Shown one piece after another: positions 7,796-19,431 of a DNA stretch of 64,000 bases; the stretch's first letter is position 1; every line of letters begins with the position of its first letter. A program made the translations under genes and the position numbers. Under the pieces are notes generated by a model. That model was not told the DNA's origin. It worked only from the letters and a program-made list of their open reading frames with translations, and searched no databases. The stretch lies in assembly GCF_029017505.1 (NCBI RefSeq), contig NZ_JAQGEI010000023.1, positions 24,806 to 88,805 of the forward strand, written 5' to 3'. Source of the stretch: Sedimenticola hydrogenitrophicus (GTDB taxonomy: Bacteria > Pseudomonadota > Gammaproteobacteria > Chromatiales > Chromatiaceae).

Positions 7796-9935
7796 CAATT
7801 TCGTCGGGAATGAAATTGGACGGCCGGAGGCCGCCCGCAGGGATCGCGCCATGGAAGGCGCGAGTGAATATGCCGATCTGCTGTTTGAACTCGGCACCGA
7901 AGAGCTGCCTCCGGTTGCCCTGCAAAGGCTCTCAGACGCCCTCACCGCGGCGTTCGTGGAAGGCCTGCAGCGGGCCCATCTGCAGCACGGACCGGTGCAC
8001 GCCTATGCCACCCCCCGACGGCTCGCGCTGTGGGTGGAGGCCTGTGCCACGGCCCAGCCGGACCGCGCAACCGAACGCCGGGGCCCGGCCGTGCAGGCCG
8101 CCTTCGATGCCGAGGGTAACCCGACCCAGGCGGCGCAGGGTTTTGCCCGCTCCTGTAACACCAGCGTCGACCAGCTGGAACGGCTCACCACCGACAAGGG
8201 CGAGTGGCTGGTGTACAGATTCCATGAGCTGGGTAAAGCGACCGCCGAATTGCTCCCCGGGATTGCCGAGGAGGCGCTCAACCGCCTGCCCATACCCAAG
8301 CGGATGCGCTGGGGGGCGTCGGAGGCGCAGTTTGTACGCCCGGTGCAGTGGCTGCTGTTCCTGCTCGGTGAGCAGGTGGTTCCCTGTCGGCTACTGGATA
8401 CCGAGGCCGGCAATCTGACCCATGGACACCGCTTCCACCATCCCCAGGCCATCCGTATCGAACACCCGGCGCAGTATGCCGAGGTGCTGCAGGAGCAGGG
8501 TCGGGTGATTGCCGACTTTGCCCAGCGCCGGGAGAAGATCCGCCGCCAGGTTGCCCAGACCGCCGACGCCATCGGCGGCCAGGCACCGATCGACGAGGCG
8601 CTGCTGGACGAGGTGACCGGCCTGGTGGAGTGGCCGGTACCGATCTCGGCCGGTTTCGAAGAGCGCTTCCTGGAAGTTCCCCACGAGGCGCTGATCAGCA
8701 CCATGAAAAAGAACCAGAAATATTTCCATCTGGTTGACGCGCAGGGACGGCTGATGAATCACTTCATCACCATTGCCAATATCGACAGCCCGAAACCCGA
8801 ACTGATCAAGGAGGGTAATGAGCGGGTGGTCCGGCCACGCCTGAGCGATGCCATGTTCTTCTGGCAACAGGACGGCAAGCGCACCCTCGACAGCCGCATC
8901 GACTCCCTCAAGGGCGTCCTGTTTCAGCAGAAGCTCGGCTCCATGCACGACAAGAGCGTACGCGTCGCCGCCCTGGCCGGAGTCATTGCCGGGCATATCG
9001 GCGGGGACCGCGCCGCCGCGGAAAAGGCCGGCATGTTGAGCCGTTGTGATCTGATGACCGAGATGGTGTACGAATTTCCCGAGATGCAGGGCATCATGGG
9101 ACGCTACCAGGCGAAGCGGGATGGTGAATCCGATGAGATCGCCGAGGCGCTGGACGAATTTTATATGCCGCGCTTCTCCGGCGACGATCTGCCCCGCACC
9201 CGTACCGGCATTGCGGTGTCCCTGGCGGAGCGCCTGGATACCCTGGTGGGGATCTTCGGTATCGGCATGAAACCGACCGGCGACAAGGATCCGTTTGCCC
9301 TGCGCCGCGCCGCGCTGGGCGCACTGCGCATCATGCGTGAGCACTCACTCACGCTTAATCTCAGGCAGTTGCTGGCCCATGCGGTGGAGCAGCTGCGCCC
9401 GGCCATCACTGAACCGGACTGTGCCGAAGAGGTGTACGGCTTCATGCTGGAGCGCCTGAAGGGTATCTATCTCGATCAGCAGATAGCGGTGGATCTGTTT
9501 GAGGCGGTGGCAGCGACCCGGCCCGACTCGATCGCCGATTTCGATCGCCGGGTGCATGCCGTGGTGGCCTTCCGCACGCTCACCGCGGCAGAGGCGCTGG
9601 CAGCCGCCAACAAGCGTATTCACAATATCCTCAAGAAGAGTGCGCAGGCCATTCCGACAGAGGTCGACCCGGGCCTGTTCGACTCACCGCAGGAGCAGAC
9701 GCTCTATTCGGTCATCGAACAGAAACGCACTGAGATCGCCCCGCTGATGGCCGCCGCCGCCTATGAGCAGGTGCTGCAGAGTCTTGCCACCCTGCAGGCG
9801 CCAGTGGATCAGTTTTTTGATCAGGTGATGGTGATGGCGGACGATCCCGCCATCCGCGCCAACCGTCTGGCGCTGCTCAACCGCCTCAACAAGCTGTTTC
9901 TCGGCGTGGCCGACATTTCGATCCTCCAAACATAG
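7788..9935 (+). CDS. glyS: Glycyl-tRNA synthetase beta subunit
   Basis: A 715-residue partner of GlyQ, responsible for tRNA recognition. Family hallmarks are [33 protein letters not shown] and [15 protein letters not shown]. The GTG at 7788 is preceded by AGAAGGAG at 7 bases and overlaps glyQ. It gives about 20 extra N-terminal residues compared with an internal ATG at 7851, and I prefer it for its ribosome site. The C-terminal region (about 590-715) corresponds to the helical anticodon-binding domain. Confidence 0.97.
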   Translation: MANNFVGNEIGRPEAARRDRAMEGASEYADLLFELGTEELPPVALQRLSDALTAAFVEGLQRAHLQHGPVHAYATPRRLALWVEACATAQPDRATERRGPAVQAAFDAEGNPTQAAQGFARSCNTSVDQLERLTTDKGEWLVYRFHELGKATAELLPGIAEEALNRLPIPKRMRWGASEAQFVRPVQWLLFLLGEQVVPCRLLDTEAGNLTHGHRFHHPQAIRIEHPAQYAEVLQEQGRVIADFAQRREKIRRQVAQTADAIGGQAPIDEALLDEVTGLVEWPVPISAGFEERFLEVPHEALISTMKKNQKYFHLVDAQGRLMNHFITIANIDSPKPELIKEGNERVVRPRLSDAMFFWQQDGKRTLDSRIDSLKGVLFQQKLGSMHDKSVRVAALAGVIAGHIGGDRAAAEKAGMLSRCDLMTEMVYEFPEMQGIMGRYQAKRDGESDEIAEALDEFYMPRFSGDDLPRTRTGIAVSLAERLDTLVGIFGIGMKPTGDKDPFALRRAALGALRIMREHSLTLNLRQLLAHAVEQLRPAITEPDCAEEVYGFMLERLKGIYLDQQIAVDLFEAVAATRPDSIADFDRRVHAVVAFRTLTAAEALAAANKRIHNILKKSAQAIPTEVDPGLFDSPQEQTLYSVIEQKRTEIAPLMAAAAYEQVLQSLATLQAPVDQFFDQVMVMADDPAIRANRLALLNRLNKLFLGVADISILQT

Positions 9936-9980
9936 GCTAATCTCAAACCACAGGAACTGGTAACAAAGGATATGAACATA

Positions 9981-9996
9981 GTAAGTACTTGCTTAC
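9981..9996. repeat. Imperfect GTAAGT palindrome before gmhB
   Basis: GTAAGTACTTGCTTAC lies nine bases before the gmhB start. It matches 13 of 16 positions of GTAAGTATTCACTTAC found just after the plsC-like gene at 11272-11287. It could be an operator for the two-gene unit or a short dispersed repeat; the sequence alone does not decide. Confidence 0.45.
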
Positions 9997-10005
9997 ATAG
10001 ATGAA

Positions 10006-10557
10006 ATGAAGCTGATAATCCTCGACCGAGATGGCGTCATTAATGAAGACTCGGATGCCTTCATCAAATCACCCGATGAATGGCTTCCCATACCGGGTAG
10101 TCTTCAGGCCGTGGCGAAGCTGAATCAGGCGGGCTACCGGGTGGTGATTGCAACCAATCAATCCGGTCTGGCCCGGGGCCTGTTCACTATCGATGCGCTC
10201 AACGCCATCCATAACAAGATGCACCTGGCCCTGGCCTGCGAGGGTGGACACATCGATGGGCTCTTTTTCTGCCCCCATGGACCGGACGACCACTGTGAGT
10301 GCCGTAAACCCAGGCCGGGGCTGCTGCTACAGATCAGTGAACGCTTCTATTCCGGCCTGGAAGGCATCCCCTGCATCGGCGACAGCCTGCGCGATCTTGA
10401 GGCCGCCCTGGCTGTCGGCGCACGCCCGATACTGGTGCGCACCGGCAAGGGAAGGAAAACCGAAGCCGACCCCCGGCTCCACCCCGGCATCCCGGTCCAT
10501 GACAATCTGAGCGATGCGGTCGATGCATTGTTGAGTGAAGAAGAACCCGAACAATGA
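10006..10557 (+). CDS. gmhB: D-glycero-beta-D-manno-heptose-1,7-bisphosphate 7-phosphatase
   Basis: A 183-residue HAD-family phosphatase in ADP-heptose synthesis for lipopolysaccharide core. The nucleophile motif is DRDGVINED at residues 7-15. The structural zinc site is visible as CPHGPDDHCECRKPRPG. Motif IV is represented by GDSLRDLEAA. It is followed by a lysophospholipid acyltransferase with an ATGA overlap; the same glyS-gmhB-plsC order is common in gammaproteobacteria. No strong Shine-Dalgarno is evident at the ATG. Confidence 0.93.
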   Translation: MKLIILDRDGVINEDSDAFIKSPDEWLPIPGSLQAVAKLNQAGYRVVIATNQSGLARGLFTIDALNAIHNKMHLALACEGGHIDGLFFCPHGPDDHCECRKPRPGLLLQISERFYSGLEGIPCIGDSLRDLEAALAVGARPILVRTGKGRKTEADPRLHPGIPVHDNLSDAVDALLSEEEPEQ

Positions 10558-11264
10558 TCCTGATTCGATCTCTGCTCTATCTGGTGAGCCTGGTTCTCAC
10601 CACGCTGATACTCGCGGGCCTGTTATCCATCATCGGCTGGGTGTTGCCCTACCGGCAGCGCTGCCGGATCGCCAATGCCTGGGGCGCGGTCAATCTCTGG
10701 TGTCTCAAGTACTTTTGCGGACTCGGCTATCAGATTGAGGGTCTGGAAAAGGTCCCCGAATCTGGCGCGATTGTCCTGGCCAAGCATCAATCCGCCTGGG
10801 AGACCATGGCATTGCGGGCGCTGTTGCCACCCGAACAGGCCTGGGTGCTGAAACGCGAGCTCATGTGGGTCCCCTTTTTCGGCTGGGCGGCCGCAACCGT
10901 GCAGCCGATCGCCATCAATCGCAAGGCCGGCAGCAAGGCGGCGCGCCAGGTGATCGAGACCGGCATCGTGCGGCTGCGGCAGGGGCGGCTGGTGGTGATA
11001 TTTCCGGAGGGGACCCGGGTTGCCCCCGGAGAACGGCGGCGTTACGGCCTGGGAGGGGCGCTGCTGGCTGAAAAAACCGGCGTCCCGGTTTTCCCCGTTG
11101 CCCACAACGCGGGCTCCTTCTGGCGCCGCCGTGACATCCGTAAATACCCGGGCGTCATCAAGGTGGTGGTCGGTGACCCCATTCCCTCGGCCGGGCGAAA
11201 GGCCGCCGACATCAACAGGGATGTGGAGAGCTGGATAGAGAACACCATGTCCCAGATACAATAA
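10554..11264 (+). CDS. 1-acyl-sn-glycerol-3-phosphate acyltransferase family protein (PlsC-like)
   Basis: A 236-residue membrane-bound acyltransferase. Two hydrophobic segments lie near the N-terminus (about residues 5-27 and 45-60). Motif I is HQSAWE, an HX4E variant of the usual HX4D. Motif III is FPEGTR, and P(V)FPVAHN gives motif IV. It probably acylates lysophosphatidate at the inner membrane, though the HX4E variant leaves the exact acceptor open. It is translationally coupled to gmhB through ATGA. Confidence 0.88.
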   Translation: MILIRSLLYLVSLVLTTLILAGLLSIIGWVLPYRQRCRIANAWGAVNLWCLKYFCGLGYQIEGLEKVPESGAIVLAKHQSAWETMALRALLPPEQAWVLKRELMWVPFFGWAAATVQPIAINRKAGSKAARQVIETGIVRLRQGRLVVIFPEGTRVAPGERRRYGLGGALLAEKTGVPVFPVAHNAGSFWRRRDIRKYPGVIKVVVGDPIPSAGRKAADINRDVESWIENTMSQIQ

Positions 11265-11271
11265 AGCGACA

Positions 11272-11287
11272 GTAAGTATTCACTTAC
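11272..11287. repeat. GTAAGT palindrome after the plsC-like gene
   Basis: GTAAGTATTCACTTAC has perfect 6-base arms around ATTC, eight bases after the stop codon. It is the companion of the similar element before gmhB, so the two bracket the gmhB-plsC pair. Confidence 0.45.
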
Positions 11288-11320
11288 AAGATAGCGGATC
11301 GCCTCCCGTTCGAGTAAATA

Positions 11321-11344
11321 AAAAGGGGCCGTGAGGCCCCTTTT
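11321..11344. terminator. Bidirectional terminator between plsC-like gene and gyrB
   Basis: A 10-bp stem AAAAGGGGCC / GGCCCCTTTT with a GTGA loop sits between two converging genes. A and T runs flank it, so it can end transcription from both sides. Confidence 0.88.
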
Positions 11345-11365
11345 GATCCATCCCCTGACCGGCGA

Positions 11366-14175
<2,810 letters not shown>

Positions 14176-14390
14176 AATAGTTACTTAGGAGTTCAAAAGG
14201 CGTCGTTCAGGGCAGGCTACCCCCATTCAGGGATAAGCTGTGAATACATCCCTGTACGCTCGGTGTCGGCATGGCATCCTCGGCTCCGTAAACGGTACAT
14301 CCCTGTACCACTCCTCTTGCCTCCGACGGTCCCTGAATGGGGGTAGCCCACCCGGCATCTGGAACTGAGCTCGGAAACATGATTTATAGA
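14176..14390. repeat. Structured intergenic repeat, copy A
   Basis: A palindrome-bounded element. Perfect 19-base arms GGCTACCCCCATTCAGGGA (14215-14233) and TCCCTGAATGGGGGTAGCC (14330-14348) enclose a core of about 96 bases with the phrases CATCCCTGTACGCTCGG, GGCATGGCATCCTCGG and CGGTACATCCCTGTACCA. A second copy lies at 27078-27296 with the core in the same orientation. There the outer flanks are exchanged: the left flank here matches the reverse complement of the right flank there. Function is unknown. Confidence 0.8.
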
Positions 14391-14401
14391 TTGACCCGCT
14401 C

Positions 14402-15472
14402 TCAGCTCACATGATCAGTCGGTGTGACCGTCCCCGATTCGATGCGGATCTCATTCATCTCTATGTCGCCCACCTCGCCAGGTCTATCGGTTGCGGTGAT
14501 AAACGCCTGACAGCCGATCTGGTTTATGCGCCTCAATAATCTGTCCCGGTTCTCCGCATCGAGTTCGGCCACCAGGTCGTCAAACAGGAGGATGGGCATA
14601 ATACCCGTCAGTTTTTGAGTAATAGCCGCCTGGGCCAGATGCAGTGCGGAGATAATCATCTTTTGCTGTCCACGGGAGATGGAGGTGAAGGCCGAACGCC
14701 CCTCAAACAGTAAACGGATATCCGCCCGGTGGGGGCCTACCTGGGTGTAACCCTGTTTTATGTCTGAAGGCTCTCTCTGTTTCAGTACCCCGGCCAGGGA
14801 AAGCCCTTCATCCCACCCCCTCTTCCAGGTCATCTCGATCGTGCCGTCGATATTCAGCTGCTCCAGTTCGTCGGTGAAGGTACTTTGCAAAAGGTTGAAA
14901 TAATCCTCGCGTAGCCTGTTCATCTCCTCGCCTAAACCACCGACTATCTGATTCCAGCTCGATACCGTACCCGGATCGGTCTTCAACAGACTGTTTCTCT
15001 GCCTCAGTGCCTTGGTGAATTTCTTATAAATCGGGTAATAGGAAGGTTCCACGTGGAACACACCCCATTCCACGAAGCGGCGCCGATATTCGGGACCCCG
15101 TTCGAGTATTTCATGTGACATGGGGGTGAGGATCTGCAACGGGGTCATCTTTGCGATATCCGAAAGCTTGCTGATGCCCTCCCCGTCAATCTTGATCATT
15201 GTCTGGCTGGCGCTTTTATGTACGCCGATCCGATGTTCCCTCGCCAGGGAAGATATAGCGAACAGAGTCAGCGATTTCTCTCCATGCTGTACTACTGGGC
15301 CGAATTTTGATGTGCGAAAGGACCGCCCTCTCCCGAGCATGTAGATCGCTTCGAGTAAGGTACTTTTTCCCGATCCGTTTTTTCCGGTGACAAGATTGAT
15401 CCCAGCTGAAAAACGTATGTCGGCCTCAGTGATGTTTCTGAGATGCTGGATTTTTATCTGCTTGATCGTCAC
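14402..15472 (-). CDS. recF: DNA replication and repair protein RecF
   Basis: A 356-residue SMC-like ATPase that helps load RecA at gaps. Walker A GKNGSGKST is at residues 30-38, the signature SRGQQKM is near residue 268, and Walker B is ILLFDDLVAELD. The length is typical. A parS site is embedded in the coding sequence at 15045-15060. It is separated from dnaN by a gap of 100 bases with two hairpins. Confidence 0.97.
   Translation of the reverse strand: MTIKQIKIQHLRNITEADIRFSAGINLVTGKNGSGKSTLLEAIYMLGRGRSFRTSKFGPVVQHGEKSLTLFAISSLAREHRIGVHKSASQTMIKIDGEGISKLSDIAKMTPLQILTPMSHEILERGPEYRRRFVEWGVFHVEPSYYPIYKKFTKALRQRNSLLKTDPGTVSSWNQIVGGLGEEMNRLREDYFNLLQSTFTDELEQLNIDGTIEMTWKRGWDEGLSLAGVLKQREPSDIKQGYTQVGPHRADIRLLFEGRSAFTSISRGQQKMIISALHLAQAAITQKLTGIMPILLFDDLVAELDAENRDRLLRRINQIGCQAFITATDRPGEVGDIEMNEIRIESGTVTPTDHVS
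15045..15060. other. parS centromere site 2 (inside recF)
   Basis: GGTTCCACGTGGAACA differs at one base from the perfect site 1.2 kb away. Placing parS inside genes near oriC is common. Together the two sites form a small ParB-loading cluster. Confidence 0.88.
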
Positions 15473-15505
15473 GGGAGGTTCCCGTTATTCGGACGGGGTG
15501 GGTAT

Positions 15506-15568
15506 GGGACTGGTGATCTAACCAGTCCCGCTGCCAAGAGTCTGCCGGGTTTGACCGACAGACTCCTA
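15506..15568. repeat. Two hairpins between dnaN and recF, one of the AGTCTG repeat family
   Basis: GGGACTGGT / ACCAGTCCC (15506-15529) is a perfect 9-bp stem. Next to it AGTCTGCCGG (15539-15548) and CCGACAGACT (15555-15564), continuing into CCT, form the first copy of the AGGAGTCTG...CAGACTCCT family seen also at 19285, 34141 and 38888. The pair may attenuate dnaN readthrough into recF. Confidence 0.7.
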
Positions 15569-15572
15569 GGGG

Positions 15573-16673
15573 CTACAGGCGCATTGGCATAATGACATAT
15601 CGACTCTGTTCACTATCCATGTTCTGGATGAGACAGCTACTGTTGGAATCACTGAGCGACAACTTCACTGAAGCGGTATCGATAACATTCAGCACCTCGA
15701 TCAGGTAACCTACATTAAAGCCGATGACCAACTGTTCACCCTGGTAATCAATCTCCATCTCATCCTCGGCCTCTTCCTGTTCAGGGTTATGGGCGAGCAA
15801 TTTCAACAGGCCACTGGAAAACTGGAAGCGTATCCCCCGATATTTTTCATTGGACAGGATGGAGGTGCGCATCAGGGCCTGCTTGAGATCATCCCGATCC
15901 GCGGTGATCTCCTTGTCCGTGTTGCTCGGGATAACACGCTGATAATCCGGAAATTTGCCATCGATAAGCTTGGAGGTGAAACTGGTCTCCCCCATGGCGA
16001 AGCGGATGTGATTGTTGCTGACGTCGATCTCTATCAGCTCATCGCTATCACTCAACAGTCGGGCGAGCTCCAGGACCGCTTTTCTTGGCAAGATGACCTG
16101 CAGGCCCGTCTCCTGCCCCAGGGCACATTCGGCTTCACTAAGGGCGAGGCGATGTCCGTCGGTTGCTACCGCTCTGATAAGTCCCTCGTTCATCTCGATC
16201 AGCAATCCGTTCAGGTAGTAGCGGACATCCTGAATGGCCATGGCGAACTGGGTTTTTTCTATAAGCCGCTTTAATAGTTTTTGAGTCACCGTGAACCGGT
16301 GGCTACTGGCCGATGGTTCGATGGACGGGTAGTCGCTGGCGGGCAAGACCCCCAGGGTGAACCTGCTTCTCCCCGATTTAATGACGACCCGTTCGTTTTC
16401 GATATTAAGTTCAATGGTGGCGTCATCCGGCAGTGCCTTGCAGATATCGAGCAGTTTTCTTGCCGGGAGAGTGAAATCCACTTCGCCGTCGCAATCCACC
16501 ACACTGGTGGTTTTCATCTCGACTTCAAGGTCTGTTGCCGTGATGGTGACTTTCCCATTGCCTGCATTGATCAGGACATTCGCGAGAATCGGTAGGGTCT
16601 GTCTTCTCTCAACAACTCCACCTACCTGTTGAAGTGGTTTAAGCAGATTATCCCTTGTAGTGACGATCTTCAT
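15573..16673 (-). CDS. dnaN: DNA polymerase III beta sliding clamp
   Basis: A 366-residue clamp that tethers polymerase III to DNA. It shows the start MKIVTTRDNLLKPLQQV, the central RYYLNGLLIEM and ATDGHRLAL, and the end YVIMPMRL, the usual last residues of the clamp. The length is identical to E. coli DnaN. It follows dnaA after a 224-base AT-rich gap with DnaA boxes. Confidence 0.98.
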   Translation of the reverse strand: MKIVTTRDNLLKPLQQVGGVVERRQTLPILANVLINAGNGKVTITATDLEVEMKTTSVVDCDGEVDFTLPARKLLDICKALPDDATIELNIENERVVIKSGRSRFTLGVLPASDYPSIEPSASSHRFTVTQKLLKRLIEKTQFAMAIQDVRYYLNGLLIEMNEGLIRAVATDGHRLALSEAECALGQETGLQVILPRKAVLELARLLSDSDELIEIDVSNNHIRFAMGETSFTSKLIDGKFPDYQRVIPSNTDKEITADRDDLKQALMRTSILSNEKYRGIRFQFSSGLLKLLAHNPEQEEAEDEMEIDYQGEQLVIGFNVGYLIEVLNVIDTASVKLSLSDSNSSCLIQNMDSEQSRYVIMPMRL

Positions 16674-16897
16674 GGCGAAGTACTCTTTAATAGATATAAA
16701 ATATTTATATAGATTTACTGTTATTATTACACAGCACGATTACTGTTGATCAATCGTTATTTCTTGTTGTTTATCAGTTAGTTATACCGTTTTTTAGCTG
16801 TTGATAACAGCGGTATGCATTATGAAAGAGATGTTGATCATCTGTGGATAACTAAAGCATGCTGTTTTGCCGCAAAAACATCAACAGTTTATCCACA
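16674..16897. other. dnaA-dnaN intergenic region, candidate oriC element
   Basis: The gap is strikingly AT-rich compared with its surroundings. It holds two perfect DnaA boxes, TGTGGATAA (16843-16851, minus orientation) and TTATCCACA (16889-16897). A near-match TGTTGATAA is at 16799-16807, and the similar TGTTGATCA occurs twice. With the box upstream of dnaA (18459) it resembles the bipartite origins found around dnaA in several gammaproteobacteria. Which segment unwinds cannot be told from sequence. Confidence 0.6.
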
Positions 16898-18262
16898 TTA
16901 ACTGGTGAGAGTTCTTAACAGGTTTCCATAGTCCTCTTCAACCCGATGGTCCGCCTCTTTCAGCTCGGCGATCTTGCGCGTGGCGTAGAGTACCGTCGTA
17001 TGGTCGCGACCGCCGAAGGCCTCGCCTATTTCCGGCAGGCTGTGATTGGTCAGCTCCTTTGCCAGGGTCATGGCAATCTGGCGTGGCCGGGCGATGGTGC
17101 GGCTGCGCTTGGCAGAGAGCAGCTCGGAGGTGCGGATCTTGTAGTACTCGGCGACGGTCTTCTGGATATTCTCTATGGTGACCTGCTTATCCTGCGCCGC
17201 CAGCATGTCACGCAGGGCATCCTTGGCAAACTCCTGGGTAATGGGACGCCCGGTAAACTCCGCATTGGCAATGATACGCCGCAGTGCACCTTCCAGTTCG
17301 CGGATATTTGAACGTACCCGTTTGCCGATAAAGAAGGCCACCTCATTGGGTAGATCCACCCCGAACAACTGATCGGCCTTGCTCTTCAGGATGGCGACTC
17401 GGGTCTCGAGATCGGGCGGTTCGATGGCCACCGTCAGGCCCCAGCCGAAGCGGGACTTGAGCCGCTCCTCGAGGCCGGAGACCTCCTTGGGAAAGCGGTC
17501 GCTGGAGAGGATGATCTGCTGCTGGGATTCGAACAGTGCATTGAAGGTATGGAAGAACTCCTCCTGGGAGCGCTCCTTGCCGGCAAAGAACTGCACATCG
17601 TCGATCAGCAGGGCGTTGACGCTGCGGAAGCGGCGCTTGAATTCGTCGATGGTGTTATGCTGAAGCGCCTTCACCATCTGGGCGACGAAGCCTTCGGAGT
17701 GGACATAGACGACGCGGGCGCGGGGGTTGGTTTTCACAATCATGTTGCCGACGGCATGCATCAGATGGGTCTTGCCCAGCCCCACCCCGCCATAGATGAA
17801 CAGCGGATTGTAGGCGGTGCCGGGGTTCTCGCCGATCTGTATCGAGGCGGCCCTGGCCAACTGATTTGACTTTCCCTCGACAAAGGTCTCGAAGATAAAG
17901 TTGGGATTGAGGTTGCTCGGCATCGGTGCGTCCTCACTACTCTGACGCATGTTGGTCCGGGCGCCCTGAAGGCGCCGATGGGAAGGCGCCTCCTGGTGAA
18001 CTTCCGCCGTGGGCTGGACTGTGGCCTTGCTGCCGATCTCCAGGGAAATGGTGGGTGCATTGGCGCCAGCGATACTCTGCAGATATTCGGTGATATCGCT
18101 AAGGTAGTGATTCTGCACCCAGTTCAGCACGAACTGATTGGGTGCCAGTAAGCGGATGCTGTGTGCATCCTCTACGGACTGCAGGGGGCGAATCCAGGTA
18201 TTGAATTGCTGCTGAGGCAGATCATGCTCGAGCCGATCAGTGCACTTGCTCCAAAAATTCAC
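16898..18262 (-). CDS. dnaA: Chromosomal replication initiator DnaA
   Basis: A 454-residue AAA+ initiator that binds DnaA boxes and opens oriC. Domain I begins [20 protein letters not shown] and aligns with the E. coli start, so I chose the GTG at 18262. The reading frame extends upstream to 18379, but that part is not DnaA-like. Walker A is [13 protein letters not shown], Walker [13 protein letters not shown], and the domain IV signature is [16 protein letters not shown] weak ribosome site makes the start the least certain point. Confidence 0.96.
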   Translation of the reverse strand: MNFWSKCTDRLEHDLPQQQFNTWIRPLQSVEDAHSIRLLAPNQFVLNWVQNHYLSDITEYLQSIAGANAPTISLEIGSKATVQPTAEVHQEAPSHRRLQGARTNMRQSSEDAPMPSNLNPNFIFETFVEGKSNQLARAASIQIGENPGTAYNPLFIYGGVGLGKTHLMHAVGNMIVKTNPRARVVYVHSEGFVAQMVKALQHNTIDEFKRRFRSVNALLIDDVQFFAGKERSQEEFFHTFNALFESQQQIILSSDRFPKEVSGLEERLKSRFGWGLTVAIEPPDLETRVAILKSKADQLFGVDLPNEVAFFIGKRVRSNIRELEGALRRIIANAEFTGRPITQEFAKDALRDMLAAQDKQVTIENIQKTVAEYYKIRTSELLSAKRSRTIARPRQIAMTLAKELTNHSLPEIGEAFGGRDHTTVLYATRKIAELKEADHRVEEDYGNLLRTLTS

Positions 18263-18668
18263 GCTTGATGTACTCTCTTGTTCTGAAACGAGAAAGGATT
18301 TCCCTTTTTCACAGTTAGGTGTAGGGATCCGGCGATTTTTGCTGCTGATCCACACGGCTGAAAGCCTGGATTTGACCACGGATTGTAGGTCTGCCTTGAG
18401 GATTACTTATGTGTGACCGGAAACTGTGGAGGCAAAAGTTTACTCCGCTTCTGCCGCCTTATCCACAGCTTTTACGCATCGGTAAATGGATTGCGGCACC
18501 AGCAAGGTTGACCGAAGCATGCAGCTAGATGGTTGTTATTAAAGATGTTTTCTTGTTACCGGCGATACCCGTCGCGGAGCCCGGCGGTTTTTCCAGGGTG
18601 CTTTTGCCGGCCGCCGATAGTTCGTGATAAATCAGCGGGTTAGCGCCGCTTGCGCGGCCGCATTATTG
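18263..18668. other. dnaA-rpmH intergenic region with a DnaA box
   Basis: No gene is visible. One perfect DnaA box TTATCCACA lies at 18459-18467, suitable for dnaA autoregulation or for the second half of a split origin. The rest includes GC-rich inverted segments around 18560-18660 with no recognisable RNA gene. Confidence 0.5.
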
Positions 18669-18698
18669 TTGACATCCGCTAGCCCGGCATCGTACTAT
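18669..18698 (+). promoter_or_regulatory. Sigma-70 promoter of rpmH-rnpA
   Basis: TTGACA (18669-18674), an 18-base spacer and TACTAT (18693-18698) form a strong housekeeping promoter about 75 bases before rpmH. It diverges from dnaA. Confidence 0.75.
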
Positions 18699-18772
18699 AC
18701 GCGCCCTTTTTCAGGGGCTTTTTCTGCGCTTGTTTGGTCAAAGCCCTGCTTAATCATTTACTGGTATCAGTC

Positions 18773-18907
18773 ATGAAAAGAACTTTTCAACCGAGCAATT
18801 TGAAGCGTGCGCGCACTCACGGTTTCCGCGCCCGCATGGCAACACGCAACGGCCGCAAGATCATCAATGCCCGTCGTGCAAAAGGACGTGATTGTCTCGC
18901 ATCCTGA
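18773..18907 (+). CDS. rpmH: Ribosomal protein bL34
   Basis: A 44-residue large-subunit protein. It starts [20 protein letters not shown] and continues [20 protein letters not shown]. The last four residues are CLAS where many gammaproteobacteria have RLSA or similar, so a Cys near the end is slightly unusual. It precedes rnpA by 14 bases in the standard rpmH-rnpA pair. Confidence 0.97.
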   Translation: MKRTFQPSNLKRARTHGFRARMATRNGRKIINARRAKGRDCLAS

Positions 18908-18921
18908 GTTTCTGACCTGCT

Positions 18922-19326
18922 TTGCACACCGGCAGGGCAACTTTCGGTCGGACGCTGCGGCTACTAAAGCCCGTTGAATTCAAACGGGTTTTTCAGAATT
19001 CTCGCAGATCATCGGACCGCTGCTTTACGGTGTTGTTCCTGCCTAATGGCAGGTCCGATGCCCGTCTGGGGACAGCCGTTGCCAAAAAAATTCTGCGTCG
19101 GGCGGTCGACCGAAACCGGGTCAAGCGGCTGATCAGAGAGAGCTTTAGACTCAGGCAGTATGATTTAGCGGGTTTGGATCTGGTGGTGATGTGCGCGCGT
19201 GGAATAGACCTTTCCAATCTGCAGCAACTGCGGGACTCGCTCGACAGGCACTGGACAAAGGCCGTTCAGGCTAAGCCAGCTGCCAGGAGTCTGTCGGGCT
19301 CCAGCGAAAGCCCAACAGACTCCTAG
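18922..19326 (+). CDS. rnpA: Ribonuclease P protein component
   Basis: A 134-residue basic protein that assists the RNase P RNA in tRNA 5' maturation. The signature AVDRNRVKRLIRESFR is present, and RLLKPVEFKRVF begins the fold. The start is a TTG at 18922, because a stop codon lies in frame three codons upstream and no better start follows. The last residues, RSLSGSSESPTDS, are encoded by a dispersed palindromic repeat that supplies the stop codon, so the native C-terminus has probably been replaced or extended. Confidence 0.93.
   Translation: MHTGRATFGRTLRLLKPVEFKRVFQNSRRSSDRCFTVLFLPNGRSDARLGTAVAKKILRRAVDRNRVKRLIRESFRLRQYDLAGLDLVVMCARGIDLSNLQQLRDSLDRHWTKAVQAKPAARSLSGSSESPTDS
19285..19324. 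repeat. AGGAGTCTG palindromic repeat overlapping the rnpA end
   Basis: AGGAGTCTGTCGGGCT (19285-19300) and AGCCCAACAGACTCCT (19309-19324) pair with one mismatch around an eight-base loop. Members of the same family are at 15539, 34141 and 38888. No yidD gene is found in the 105 bases that follow before yidC. Confidence 0.85.
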
Positions 19327-19431
19327 GGATTGAGGCCGGAAAAAATCTCCGCTTAACCGTGATTTCAGTCCATAATACGCCCTTTGCCAAACCGGCCGAC
19401 GCAACTTCCAAATTCGAGTTTGAGATAGTCC

